DNA from: DASYQV01 sp036005125
Lineage (GTDB): Bacteria; Acidobacteriota; Vicinamibacteria; Vicinamibacterales; UBA2999
DNA length: 21,926 nucleotides
Direction of reading: 5' to 3'
NCBI GenBank assembly: GCA_036005125.1
Contig: DASYQV010000105.1
Location: 1 to 21,926 of the forward strand
Shown: positions 1-9,000 of the stretch, piece by piece
How positions within the stretch are numbered: position 1 is the first letter of the stretch
Layout of the letters: each line of letters begins with the position of its first letter
Program-made: the position numbers and the translations under genes
The notes under the pieces: model-generated
The model's input: the letters and a program-made list of their open reading frames with translations, nothing else
What the model was told of the DNA's origin: nothing
Database searches by the model: none

Positions 1-108
1 TCGCATGCGCGCGTATTTTGTAGGTCCCCCCGCGGTTCCCCCTCAAACGCAGCCAGCACGTTGTTGATCGTTACGCTCGTATAGAACTCGTCTTCTACTG
101 TTCCGCCG

Positions 109-858
109 ATGTCGACACCGAGACCCGTTGGTCAGTCCGGAATCGATCACCCAGCAGTGACTTCTCTAACCGGGCCCGGGGGACCATTGACGGAACGCGC
201 CGCCTTCGGTCCGGGCTTGCGGGTGACGCGCGAGCGGACGGGACTCACGCTCCAGGCGATTGCCAAATCCACAAAAATCAAGGTGTCGTTGCTCGCCGAG
301 CTCGAGAACAACGATGTGTCGCACTGGCCCCCTGGCATTTACAGACGAGCGTTCTTCCGCGAGTATCTCGCAGCGATTGGCATCGCATCCGATTCCCTCG
401 TCGCCGAGTTCATCCGGCTGTTCCCTGAAGATGGCACCGGCGTCAGGGCGAGTGCCCCGGCTCGGCTCCCCAGCGAGTTGCGACTCACGCTCGCGCGACC
501 CCACCGTGCGACCTGGCGGGCGGGTCTCACCTCCATCGCCGCTGCGCTCATCGACGTGTGTCTCGTGCTGATGCTCGCAGGCGTGATGATATTGTTGACG
601 GGAGTCGGCATCTGGGCAGGTGTTGGGGTGGTCGCCCTTGTCTACTTCAGCGTGGCGACAGCATCCAACAGTCGCACTCCGGGCGTCGCCTGGCTTACCG
701 GCGCTCGACCGATGCGCACGCGTCCGGCAGCTGTTCCCGGAGAGGCACGGGAACAGCCGCACATCGTGCCGCAGCCGGTGAGCGTACCGCTGGGTCCACG
801 TTCACCGGATGCACTCGCGGAAGACGCACCGCCAAGACTGCGCGCCGTGTCAGGGTGA
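109..858 (+). CDS. HTH domain protein with RDD-like membrane segment
   Basis: This 249-residue protein has an N-terminal helix-turn-helix of the RodZ/Xre type (about residues 33-95), with the family-like stretches 'RERTGLTLQAIAKSTKIKVS' and 'YRRAFFREYLAAIGI'. A basic linker follows, then two hydrophobic helices (about 143-165 and 168-185). The residues around them, 'ALID' before and 'SNSRTPG' after, resemble an RDD-family membrane domain. The tail is Pro/Arg-rich and probably disordered. There is no periplasmic DUF4115-like domain, so it is not a canonical RodZ. The likely role is a membrane-associated DNA-binding or scaffold protein. The start is uncertain: no Shine-Dalgarno is visible before the ATG at 109, and GTG at 157 or TTG at 187 in the same frame would keep the whole HTH. 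It converges on the epoxide hydrolase with only 3 bp between stops. Confidence 0.7.
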   Translation: MSTPRPVGQSGIDHPAVTSLTGPGGPLTERAAFGPGLRVTRERTGLTLQAIAKSTKIKVSLLAELENNDVSHWPPGIYRRAFFREYLAAIGIASDSLVAEFIRLFPEDGTGVRASAPARLPSELRLTLARPHRATWRAGLTSIAAALIDVCLVLMLAGVMILLTGVGIWAGVGVVALVYFSVATASNSRTPGVAWLTGARPMRTRPAAVPGEAREQPHIVPQPVSVPLGPRSPDALAEDAPPRLRAVSG

Positions 859-861
859 ACG

Positions 862-2172
862 TCATCGTCGGGTCGCGGACCCGCGAAGATCACGGTAAAA
901 GGCGCGCAGGTCGTTCACGAGCAGGTCGGGCTCCTCGAGAGCGGCGAAGTGCCCGCCGCGAGGCATGTCGGTGAAGCGACGGAGGTTGTACCGTCTCTCG
1001 AGCCAGCTGCGCGGGCTGTAGAAGAGCTCCTTGGGAAATACGGCACAGCCCGTCGGGACCTCGATCCGCACGTCGGCTGGCCTGCCGGGCGTGTGCCGGC
1101 CTTCGTAATAGTACCGGGCAGCGGACGTCGGTGTCTGCGTCACCCAGTAGATCGTGATGTTGGTCAACAGATCGTCTTTCGAAAACTTCTTCTCGACGTC
1201 GCCACCGCAATCGCACCAGGTGCGGAACTTTTCGACGATCCACGCAGCCAGACCAACAGGGGAGTCGTTCAGGGCATAGCCCACCGTCTGCGGCTTCGTG
1301 CCTTGAATGTGGCTGTACCCTCGCTCTTCGTCGCTGAAGTATTCCTGACGCTCCCGCATCCTCGCGAGCTCCGCCGGTGGGACGCCCGCGTTCGGGTCGC
1401 CGGTGCCCTGCGGCGGTGGAGCGTTACACATGTTCAGGTGGAGCCCGACCATGTGCGCTGGATCCTGGAGCGCCATCTCGACGCTGATGCCGGCGCCGAT
1501 ATCGCCGCCTTGTGCGCCGTATCGGTTGTAGCCCAGCCGCGCCATGAGGGCGACCATCAGACCCGCCATCTGCCTGGCGTTGTAACCCGGTTTTCGCGGC
1601 CTGTCGGAAAAGCCGTAACCGGGCACCGAGGGGACGACCACATCAAACGCGTCCTCCGCGCGACCGCCATGCGCGACCGGATCGGTGAGCGGTCCGATCA
1701 TCTTGCTGAATTCCATGAACGATCCCGGCCACCCGTGGGTCAGCATCAGCGGCAGCGCATTGGGATGCTTCGATCGGCGGTGAATGAAGTGAATATCGAG
1801 GCCGGCGATATTCGTCTTGTACTGTTCGAACTGGTTGAGACGACGCTCCTGCTCCCGCCAGTTGAACTTGTCCCGCCAGTAGGCGATCAACTCCCTCAGA
1901 TATGCCTCGTTGGTTCCGTATTGCCAGCCCACGCCTTCGAGCTCGTCGGGAAGGCGTGCGCGCGCCAGCCGGTCCTTCAGATCCGTGAGCACCGCGTCCG
2001 GGACGGCGATCTTGAACGGCACAACCGGCGCGCCATCCCCTTGCCCGGCACGATCGGCGGGCACGGCTGGCGTCGTGCCAGTCCGTGTGCTCGTCGGCCG
2101 CTGAGCAAGGACAACGGCCGCCGCGCTCATACACGTGACGACGCCGAACCAGGCGATGAATCTGAACTGCAT
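862..2172 (-). CDS. secreted epoxide hydrolase (alpha/beta fold, EHN domain)
   Basis: The 436-residue product matches the microsomal-type epoxide hydrolase family, which opens epoxides to diols. A signal peptide (about 1-23, ending VVLAQ) is followed by the EHN N-terminal domain (about 52-160, with 'FKIAVPDAVLTDLKDRLARA' and 'WRDKFNWREQE'). The alpha/beta-hydrolase core carries the oxyanion motif HGWPGS (146-151), the nucleophile Asp224 in GGDIG, cap-region tyrosines (ARYYYEGRH) and the catalytic His408 in GGHFAALEEPD. I chose the ATG at 2172 over the one at 2193: it has GGAG seven bases upstream and begins directly with the signal peptide, whereas the upstream ATG has no good site. An exported epoxide hydrolase is less common than the cytoplasmic form. 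The substrate cannot be read from sequence. Confidence 0.9.
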   Translation of the reverse strand: MQFRFIAWFGVVTCMSAAAVVLAQRPTSTRTGTTPAVPADRAGQGDGAPVVPFKIAVPDAVLTDLKDRLARARLPDELEGVGWQYGTNEAYLRELIAYWRDKFNWREQERRLNQFEQYKTNIAGLDIHFIHRRSKHPNALPLMLTHGWPGSFMEFSKMIGPLTDPVAHGGRAEDAFDVVVPSVPGYGFSDRPRKPGYNARQMAGLMVALMARLGYNRYGAQGGDIGAGISVEMALQDPAHMVGLHLNMCNAPPPQGTGDPNAGVPPAELARMRERQEYFSDEERGYSHIQGTKPQTVGYALNDSPVGLAAWIVEKFRTWCDCGGDVEKKFSKDDLLTNITIYWVTQTPTSAARYYYEGRHTPGRPADVRIEVPTGCAVFPKELFYSPRSWLERRYNLRRFTDMPRGGHFAALEEPDLLVNDLRAFYRDLRGSATRR

Positions 2173-2313
2173 CGCGAATCTCCATCGTGTCATGGTGCGC
2201 TCTCTGGTACTCCCGAGGTTGTCGCCTTGTCAAGTGCGAACGCACCTCGGCGGAAATTGATCTGCAGGTCACGCGTGCCGTGGCACGCCCGCTGCAGCCG
2301 CCCCGCGCGAAAC

Positions 2314-2319
2314 GGAGGT
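2314..2319 (+). promoter_or_regulatory. ribosome binding site fixing the glycosidase start
   Basis: GGAGGT lies five bases before ATG 2325. It decides the start of the glycosidase: the same frame is open back to 2187, but that stretch overlaps the start of the divergent epoxide hydrolase and encodes no recognisable domain. Confidence 0.75.
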
Positions 2320-2324
2320 CCCCC

Positions 2325-3674
2325 ATGCGAACAGGATGGCGAACCGCGCTCGTGGTCGTGCTCGGCGTGGCAGCGGCCCCATCGGCGCGACCCGTGAACG
2401 TGCACGCGCAGGCCGCGCCCGTCGTGGCGAGCCAGGAGGTGAATCAGACGGTTGACGTGGCGGAGGCGCCGGTGCCGCCGCGCGTCCGCGGCTTCAACAC
2501 CGCGCAGCTCGTGGAGTGGGTCAACGAAGATGGAACACCGCAGCAGAGCAAGCCGGAGGTCAACTGCCCCATCTCGCCTGCCGAACCCGGTACGTCCACG
2601 AAATTCGGATGCGCGGTGGCGATCATGCGCGAGAGCGGTTCGAAGCTTCACCGCCTCGTCGTCTTCTGGTCCGATCTGCAGCCGAACAACGCGTCGGAGT
2701 TCGAGGGCGGGTGGAAGAAGTACCAGGCGGTCATCGACGCGCTGGCGAACGCCGGCATCACACAGCTGATCGTCACGCCGGTCGGCTCGCCCAACTGGGC
2801 GCGCCATCCGGACCGACACTCGCCGGTGATGGCGGGATTCGCGAAATACGCGCACCCCGACCTGGATCACGTCGAGGACTGGAAGAACTTCGTCGAGCAG
2901 CTCGCGCGGCACGTGGCGCCGGTCGGCTTCGAGATCGGCAACGAGGAGAACACGAACAACTTCTGGGACGCGATCAAGAACGACCGGCACACCCCCGAGG
3001 ATCCATCGCCGGCCGAGTACGGACAGCTGTACTGTGCTGCAGTCGAGGGCATCAGTCGCGTGAGTCCCACGGCGCGCATCGGCATCGGCGGCCTCGCGCA
3101 GATCCACAAGACGGTCTTGAACGGGCCCGGCGACGAGCGCATCAAAGCCTCCGAGTTCCTCAGCAGGTCGATGACGGAGGGCGGCGTCGGCAAGGGCGCC
3201 TGCCGGTTAAACTTTGTCGGCTATCACCCGTACCTGACGAACGACTACTGCACGAGCAAACCGCCACGGCCGCCGATCGGCAACACCGTCGGCATCGCGG
3301 AGCTCCGGGATGTGCACGACTTCATGGTCCGCAAGCGGCTCCACCAGAAGATCTGGATCACTGAGTGGGGCTTCCCGAGCCGGCCGTACACGCGAGGCAA
3401 GCAGACGTGCAGGTACTCCGCGGCCGACCAGGCGCGATTGATCAAGCTCGAGCACGAGTACCTGGCACGGCTTCCGTATACAGCCTTCTCCGGCTACTTC
3501 AACCTGGTCGACGATACGTCCACGGGTCAGAACGGGCCGATCGGCTTGGTGTGCCTCGACTTCACGCTGAAACGGAGCTTCAACACGTGGCGCCAGCTGC
3601 GGCCGGCCGCGCCTGGAGGACCGTTGACCACCGGCGTGTGTCCACGGCCATCGCCACCGCCGCCCACGCTGTAA
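2325..3674 (+). CDS. secreted clan GH-A-like glycoside hydrolase
   Basis: The product has 449 residues with an N-terminal signal peptide (about 1-29, ending NVHAQA). The rest reads as a single TIM-barrel domain. Two glutamates sit where clan GH-A enzymes keep their catalytic pair: acid/base Glu207 in 'FEIGNEEN' after strand 4, and nucleophile Glu347 in 'IWITEWGFPS' after strand 7. 'FVGYHPY' (about 297-303) is also typical of the barrel. It looks closest to GH39/GH5-like endo- or exo-glycosidases, but the family number cannot be set by eye. The tail ends in a short proline-rich stretch (PSPPPPTL). It is divergent from the epoxide hydrolase and convergent with the SRPBCC gene. Retaining hydrolysis of a plant or microbial polysaccharide is inferred; the substrate is unknown. 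Confidence 0.75.
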   Translation: MRTGWRTALVVVLGVAAAPSARPVNVHAQAAPVVASQEVNQTVDVAEAPVPPRVRGFNTAQLVEWVNEDGTPQQSKPEVNCPISPAEPGTSTKFGCAVAIMRESGSKLHRLVVFWSDLQPNNASEFEGGWKKYQAVIDALANAGITQLIVTPVGSPNWARHPDRHSPVMAGFAKYAHPDLDHVEDWKNFVEQLARHVAPVGFEIGNEENTNNFWDAIKNDRHTPEDPSPAEYGQLYCAAVEGISRVSPTARIGIGGLAQIHKTVLNGPGDERIKASEFLSRSMTEGGVGKGACRLNFVGYHPYLTNDYCTSKPPRPPIGNTVGIAELRDVHDFMVRKRLHQKIWITEWGFPSRPYTRGKQTCRYSAADQARLIKLEHEYLARLPYTAFSGYFNLVDDTSTGQNGPIGLVCLDFTLKRSFNTWRQLRPAAPGGPLTTGVCPRPSPPPPTL

Positions 3675-3693
3675 CGCGCGCGGAGTTGGTATT

Positions 3694-3708
3694 CGTAGGC
3701 CGAATCTT
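3694..3708 (+). repeat. partial copy of the CGTAGGCCG REP-like element
   Basis: CGTAGGCCGAATCTT matches the left half of the elements at 16065-16090 (plus) and 3917-3942 (minus). The right arm is missing or diverged, so this copy is judged degenerate. Confidence 0.5.
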
Positions 3709-3710
3709 AG

Positions 3711-3766
3711 CCTGTTATGCGGCCACACACGCGAATTTTGTACTCGTTGTGCGACCGCATAACGGG
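3711..3766. repeat. long inverted repeat, 12-bp arms
   Basis: The arms at 3711-3722 (CCTGTTATGCGG) and 3755-3766 (CCGCATAACGGG) are complementary with one mismatch, around a 32-base centre. It lies 37 bp past the glycosidase stop and could help end transcription, but there is no T-tract. An attC site is unlikely for this part alone, because its conserved triplets run GTT...AAC rather than AAC...GTT. Confidence 0.55.
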
Positions 3767-3796
3767 CGAGGCGCGCGGAGCGCGCCAAAAGACACT

Positions 3797-3901
3797 GGGT
3801 TTAACCAGGCGAGGGCTCTCCACCCCACCGCGCAAGCGTGCGCGGTGGGGACCCCGGCTCTGCCGGGATATCAAGGGCAGAGCCCTTGACTGGTTAGACC
3901 C
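3797..3901. repeat. branched palindrome with attC-like ends
   Basis: An outer stem pairs 3797-3819 with 3879-3901 over 23 positions (one mismatch, two G-T pairs). Inside are a perfect 12-bp hairpin (3823-3834 with 3839-3850, loop AGCG) and a 6-bp hairpin (3853-3858 with 3862-3867), giving a junction-like fold. An alternative 8-bp hairpin, 3871-3878 with 3882-3889, competes with the outer stem. The outer arms contain GTTTAAC (3799-3805) and GTTAGAC (3893-3899), which fit the attC consensus RYYYAAC...GTTRRRY at 101 bp apart. No integron integrase is present and the branched centre is atypical, so a REP-like element or bidirectional terminator between the convergent genes is equally possible. 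Confidence 0.6.
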
Positions 3902-3916
3902 GGCCCAGGTTCGCTG

Positions 3917-3942
3917 GGCCGTATCTGAAGATGCGGCCTACG
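3917..3942 (-). repeat. REP-like hairpin element, minus-strand copy
   Basis: Read on the minus strand, this begins CGTAGGCCGCATCTTCAGA and folds into a hairpin (plus-strand arms 3917-3925 and 3930-3938, loop TGAA). It matches the plus-strand copy at 16065-16090 at about 22 of 26 positions. An adjacent 8-bp hairpin lies at 3901-3908/3914-3921. Confidence 0.55.
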
Positions 3943-3970
3943 GCAACTCAGATGCGGCCTACGGCAACTC
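3929..3970. repeat. perfect 21-bp tandem duplication
   Basis: The unit at 3929-3949, which starts AGATGCGGCCTACGGC, is repeated exactly at 3950-3970, 14 bp before the SRPBCC stop codon. The duplicated unit includes the right-hand end of the REP-like element. Confidence 0.9.
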
Positions 3971-3984
3971 GAGTGAACTCCAGA

Positions 3985-4575
3985 TTACTTTCGCGGAGCG
4001 GGCGGTGGCAGCGTGCCGCCTTCGGCGATGGTCTTCATATTCTGGAGCGCCCTCGTGAAGGTGGCGGCCCTCGCCGCCCTGTCTTTTTCCCGCGCCGCAT
4101 CGTCGGGCAGCATCGAGTTGTCGTACATCACCGTGTAGAGGAGCTTCGAAGTGGTCGCCGTTAGCGGCCTCGCTTCGAGCGTGCCGTGGTACAGGTTGTA
4201 CGGCCTGCCGGCCCTGACGGGTTGCGTGTAGGTATAGGAGAACTCCGTCTTCGCGACCATGACTTCGGTGCCGACCGTTCGCACCGAGCCGACCTCACCC
4301 TCCTTACCGGAGATCATTTTGCACCCGGCGGCGATCTGGAGCCACTCGGCGATATCGCAGTACCCGCCGATGCGCTTCCACACGTCGGCGGCTGGACGGT
4401 TCACCGTGATCTCCAGCGGAATGGCGACATAGGTGGGCTTTTCGACGACGATGCTGACATCGGCAGACCCCGAGCCCTGAGCGGACGGTGGGGGAGCCTG
4501 TGCGCTGGTCGAGACCGCCAGACAGGCAAGTGCAAGCGCACACACGGCCGCATTGTGACTGAATTCGTTCCGCAT
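3985..4575 (-). CDS. secreted SRPBCC (START/polyketide-cyclase-like) protein
   Basis: The product has 196 residues. A signal peptide (about 1-27, AALALACLAVSTSAQA region) and a short Pro/Gly/Ser linker precede one SRPBCC fold, seen in 'IPLEITVNRPAADVWKRIGG' (first strand and helix), 'IAEWLQIAAGCKMISG', 'GSVRTV', and a long C-terminal helix ending in a proline-rich tail. This fold binds hydrophobic ligands in a deep pocket and may act as a carrier, cyclase or hydratase. The start at 4575 is set by GGAGGA (4580-4585, minus sense) four bases upstream. The frame extends to 4698, but that part has no signal features. The gene is divergent from the CHEGNY-family gene and convergent with the glycosidase. 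The ligand is unknown. Confidence 0.75.
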   Translation of the reverse strand: MRNEFSHNAAVCALALACLAVSTSAQAPPPSAQGSGSADVSIVVEKPTYVAIPLEITVNRPAADVWKRIGGYCDIAEWLQIAAGCKMISGKEGEVGSVRTVGTEVMVAKTEFSYTYTQPVRAGRPYNLYHGTLEARPLTATTSKLLYTVMYDNSMLPDDAAREKDRAARAATFTRALQNMKTIAEGGTLPPPAPRK

Positions 4576-4691
4576 CGATTCCTCCATGACGGCTCGCACC
4601 CTTAGGCGCGCCAAGAGATACCGGGTTTTGAGGGGACATCTTGGCACAAGCACGCCGGATCGCCAACCTGCGGTTTGACCATCCCGGAACG

Positions 4692-4720
4692 TTGACACAC
4701 CGGGTCCCCGGTGGTAGAAG
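4692..4720 (+). promoter_or_regulatory. candidate sigma-70-type promoter with spacer palindrome
   Basis: A perfect -35 TTGACA (4692-4697) is followed by a 17-base spacer and a -10-like TAGAAG (4715-4720). It is 95 bp before ATG 4815. The spacer holds the inverted repeat CACCGGG-TC-CCCGGTG (4698-4713), a possible repressor site. There is no experimental support. Confidence 0.4.
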
Positions 4721-4814
4721 AGGCCGACTATCGAACGTGCTCCATCCTTTCACGCGCGTGGTTCACCTCGTCTCGACGGGCTTTTCGAACAAATCAGAAA
4801 CGAGGGCTTCCATC

Positions 4815-5891
4815 ATGAACCGTTACTTTTTCATGTCCGGCGCACTGGTGCTCGCGGTGGTGTGCTCGATGACCGTGTCCGTTGACACGCAAGGCCAGAA
4901 TCGTGACGCAGCGAAGAAGGCGTGGACGCCGTCACGGACACCCGATGGGCAGCCAGATCTGCAGGGTTTCTGGACGCACTCCACCTATACGCCCCTCGAA
5001 CGACCGAAGAACGTGACCAAGGAGTTCTATACCCCGGAGGAAGCGGCACAGCTTCAGAAGCGGAGAGCGTCGGGGGCAAGAGGAAGCGATTCCACGAATC
5101 CGAATCCATCGCTGGGGGCCTGGTTGGCCAGCGGCAACGCGGCGGATGCACCGGCGCCGGGGACTCTGGCCGACGTGCACTACGACTTCAGCCAGTTCGG
5201 GCTCGCCCGAAGCCAGTCGCCCGTCGCGGAGACGCTGCGGACATCGCTGATCTTCGATCCACCGGACGGGAGAATCCCTCCGATGACACCAGAAGGCCAG
5301 AAGAGAGCGGCCGAGCGCGCGAGAGCGGAACGGGAGCGCGGCGGTCGCTGGGACGCCGCAGAGAACAACGAGCTCGACGACCGGTGCATCATCATGAACG
5401 CCGGACCTCCGATCATGCCTTCGGGTTACAACAACAACTTTCAAATCGTGCAGGGCGCCGGTTACGTGATGATTCTGGTCGAAATGATCCATGACGCCCG
5501 CATCATTCCCCTCGACGGGCGCCCGCACGTCTCGAAGAATGTCCGTCAATGGATGGGGGACTCCCGCGGTCATTGGGAAGGCAATACACTCGTCGTCGAA
5601 ACCACGAATTTCACTGACAAGACGGCCTTCCACGGATCCAGCGAGAACCTGCGCGTCGTGGAACGGTTCACCCGCACCGCCGAGGACACGATCATGTACA
5701 GGTTCACGGCGGAGGATCCTTCGACCTGGCCGCGGCCGTGGTCGGCAGAGCTGCTCACGAAGAAAACGATAGGTCCGCTGTTTGAGCACGCGTGCCACGA
5801 AGGGAATTATGGCTTGTATAACAGCCTCGCGGGAGCTCGTGCCCAGGAGAAGAGAGCCGCCGAGGAAGCCGCGAAGTCGAGGCCCAGGTAG
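4815..5891 (+). CDS. secreted CHEGNY/WEGNTLVV-family protein, function unknown
   Basis: This 358-residue secreted protein begins with a signal peptide (about 1-27) followed by 'PDGQPDLQGFW', a motif common at the mature N-terminus of this acidobacterial family. Conserved blocks follow: DRCIIMNAGPP, 'GYNNNFQIVQ', 'MIHDARIIPLDGRPH', WEGNTLVVE (254-262), 'ENLRVVERFTR' and the C-terminal 'ACHEGNYGLYNSLAGARAQE' (CHEGNY 327-332). A charged Ala/Arg-rich tail ends the protein. I know no assigned biochemical function. The start at 4815 is preceded by a weak GAGGG and excludes a featureless extension to 4641. A shorter paralog lies at 18134-18955, and two decayed C-termini of the same family lie at 17923-18040 and 18994-19103. 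The TonB receptor follows 151 bp downstream. Confidence 0.75.
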   Translation: MNRYFFMSGALVLAVVCSMTVSVDTQGQNRDAAKKAWTPSRTPDGQPDLQGFWTHSTYTPLERPKNVTKEFYTPEEAAQLQKRRASGARGSDSTNPNPSLGAWLASGNAADAPAPGTLADVHYDFSQFGLARSQSPVAETLRTSLIFDPPDGRIPPMTPEGQKRAAERARAERERGGRWDAAENNELDDRCIIMNAGPPIMPSGYNNNFQIVQGAGYVMILVEMIHDARIIPLDGRPHVSKNVRQWMGDSRGHWEGNTLVVETTNFTDKTAFHGSSENLRVVERFTRTAEDTIMYRFTAEDPSTWPRPWSAELLTKKTIGPLFEHACHEGNYGLYNSLAGARAQEKRAAEEAAKSRPR

Positions 5892-5900
5892 GATGGACGG

Positions 5901-5950
5901 TCCAATTGGCAATGTCGGGTAGCGGAGGGCCCATACAGGATGTCCAATTG
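5901..5950 (+). promoter_or_regulatory. direct repeat TCCAATTG upstream of the TonB receptor
   Basis: TCCAATTG occurs at 5901-5908 and 5943-5950, 42 bp apart. The first copy sits in the palindrome CCAATTGG (5902-5909). The spacing is four helical turns, which would suit a paired operator for the receptor gene starting at 6043. This is a weak inference. Confidence 0.3.
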
Positions 5951-6042
5951 AAAACCCTATTCGGTTGATCGTGCACCGGGCGACGTGGTGGCGCTGTTGG
6001 TAACTCGCGCGAGGATGGATTGCTCATCCGGGAGGAAACATC

Positions 6043-9000
6043 ATGCGAGTCCATGGCTACGGAGTGTTTCGCATCGCGTGGCTGGTCGCGTGCATCATCG
6101 TGGCGGATGTCACGCTGGGTTTGGCGCAGGGGGCCCTGGGTACCCTCAACGGCCGGGTGATCGATCAGGGAGACGCGGTGCTTCCGGGGGTGAGCGTCAC
6201 CGCGACCAACACCAATACGAACGTGAGTCGGACCACCGTGACCAACGCCGAGGGCTTGTATAGTCTGCCCGCCCTCGAGCCCGGCGTCTACGTCATCCAG
6301 GCCGAGCTCCCAGGCTTCGGGACCTCGATCCAAAAGGACGTGACGCTGGCCGTCAACCAGACGATTACGGTCGATTTCAAGATGGGGCTCGCGGGGGTGA
6401 CGGAGAACATCACCGTGGCGGGCACCGCCCCCATGATCGATGTGACCCAATCGCTCGTCAGCGCAACGATCCGCACGCGGGAAGTCGTGAACCTGCCCTT
6501 GCTCACCCGCAACCTCAACGGGTTGCTGGCTCTGGTCCCTGGATCGAAACCCATTGCCATCATCCACCCGCTCAAGCGGCAGTGGGGGAGCATTTCGTTC
6601 GGGGGATCCACCGGACGCAACACGATTCAGGTCGTGGACGGGGGCGACAACCGGGACAACATTGTCGGCGGGCCGTTGCTCGTGTACACCGTAGAAGGCG
6701 TCGAAGAATTCCAGGTGGCCTCGCATCAGTTCTCGGCCGCCGACGGGCGGTCATCGGGTGCGGCCGTGAACATCCTGACCAAGTCTGGCACGAATACGCT
6801 GAAAGGCTCCGGGTTCCTGCTGGCTCGCGACCGGTCCATGACAGCGAAGGACTACTTCACGGCGCGCGACAACCTGCCCAAGCTGCCCTTTAGCCGCCAG
6901 CAGTTCGGCGGATCCGTGGGCGGCCCGATCGTGCCCAGCCGGGCCTTTTTCTTCGGGGCGCTCGAGAGAATCCGCGAGGAGACGGCCATCACCATCCCGG
7001 ACAATATCAACAGGGAGCTGCAGCTCCTGTCGTTTGCCAACCCGCAGCTGCCAGCAGGACAGGTCATTGACAAGCCCTATCGGGAAATGCTGTACACGCT
7101 CAAGGGCAATGTGCAGCTGAGCGCCAATCACTCGCTGATCGGGCGCGTGTTCAGCCAGAAGGGCAACGCAGTAAACGGTGGGAACGGGCCGTCGACGACG
7201 AGTTACGGCGCCGGTGTCTTCGCGCTTGTAGACATGAGGGCCTTCAATACCGAAGACAACTCGGGTTGGGATGCTGTCGGTCAGCATAGCTGGACGATCG
7301 GCAACCGCGCCCTGAACCAGCTCACGGTGCACGCGAACCATTACGCCGCCCTCACCGATTGGGCCCACTACCACAGGGACTATCCCAACGTGCCACGGTT
7401 TCCCGACAATGAGAATCTGACTTTCCCGTCGCTGAGCATCGGATATGTCTCGACTGGCTACGATGTCTTTCAGAACATGTGGCAGATCAGAGACAACCTG
7501 ACGCTGCAGGTGGGGAGCCATGGGCTGAAGATGGGCGGCGACTACGCATGGATGCCCAAATTCGGCGGCCAATGCTGCATCTATTTCGGGCAATTCAGGT
7601 TCTTCGACGATCCGTCGACGATTGTCAACAACAGCAATGGCAGATATCCCCAGGGGTTTCAGACGCCGGGGATCGTGCAGCAGTTCCGCGCGGGAGCCAA
7701 CATCCATACCAACAGGTACGCGCTTCCGGGCACCTCTCAAATAAAGGCGTACTTTCAGGACGATTGGCGGGTGCGGCCAAAGCTGACGCTGAACCTGGGG
7801 GTCCGATACGACCTCGACCGCAACTTCTACGATCAGGACGGGGACCTCGCGCAGAATCCCACTGGCCAGATCCTGCGCGCGATCGGCAGTCCGTACGGAG
7901 CCTTCCCGCACACGCCGACAAAGGATATCTCCCCGCGCGTCGGGTTCGCCTACGACATGAGCGGAGACGGTCGGCGCGTGCTGCGTGGGGGCTACGGGCT
8001 GTACTTCGACGGCACAGGGATCAACACCCATTACAACGTGTTCATCCAGAACCATCGACCTTTCTCGATCGACACCTTCCTGACGAATACGGCGATCGGG
8101 AGAGGCGAACTGGCCGACTTCCGTTACGGCATCGACCCGCCGCCGCCGACACCGATTGCCGTCAACGAGGTCGCAGGGGGGTTTCCGAGGGGCAGGAGCG
8201 CGGGCGGCTATTGGATCGATCCGAATATCACGGATCCTCGCACGCACCAGTTTCACCTCGGATACTCGCACGAGTTGGCGCCCGATACCGTGCTCTCCGC
8301 GGATTATACGCACGCCCTGGGACTGAACGACTTCAAGGAGGTCCAGATCAACACGTTCAAGGATGGCGTGCGGCGCCTCGCTCCGGAACTGGAGAGAGTC
8401 TTCGGCGACCCCAATCTCATTGGTCCGCTGCAGCTTCAGTCGTCGATCAACCGGTCCCGGTACGATGAACTGGCGATCCAATTCCAGCGGCGATTACCGA
8501 GAGCGACTCTCCAGGTGAATTACATTCTCTCCGGAGCTTATGCGTATGCCGGCTACATCGCGCAGTCGGCGTACTTTGTGCCGCCTGCGCAGGATAACGA
8601 CAATATCTTCGCCCCGGGCGAATGGGGGCCGACGCATGCCGACGAGCGACACCGCTTCGTGGTGTATGGCGTGATCGACTTACCGTTTGGCCTCCAGGCG
8701 TCGCCCGTCTTTCAGGCGGCCACGCCGCGCCCGTACACCCTGGTTGATGGGCGCGATTTGAACGGCGACGGACAGACCACCACGCTGGATCGCTGGGTTG
8801 ATCCGGCGACTGGCCAGCAGGTGTCCGTGAACTCCCAACGCGGCGATCCATTCGTGCTCCTCGATTGCCGCGTGACGAAGAACTTCGAACTCGGTCAGCA
8901 GAACCGGAAATTAGGGGTATTTGTCGAGTTCTTCAACCTGTTCAACACGGCGAACTTCGGACAGGTGTATAACGGGAACGGCCGCAGTGTAAACTTCAGG

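Noticed and set aside
1..131. Minus-strand open frame entering from the left edge region, containing GLGVDIGGT
   Set aside because: The phrase resembles the start of hydantoinase/ASKHA proteins, but what follows does not, a stop lies just upstream (132-134) and no start codon is clear. Too short to support; it may be a relic.
949..2397. 482-codon plus-strand open frame across the epoxide hydrolase
   Set aside because: Shadow of the epoxide hydrolase, which carries all catalytic motifs on the other strand; no signal or domain in the plus-strand frame.
3711..3766. GTTATGC...GCATAAC inverted repeat as an attC site
   Set aside because: The conserved triplets are in the GTT...AAC order, opposite to attC, and GTTATGC departs from GTTRRRY.
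3929..3970. Two direct copies as the start of a CRISPR array
   Set aside because: The units are immediately adjacent with no spacer, only two copies exist, and there are no cas genes.
6751..8481. 576-codon open frame on the minus strand inside the TonB receptor gene
   Set aside because: Antisense to a clearly coding, family-matched gene; composition is typical of a high-GC shadow frame and no domain is recognisable.
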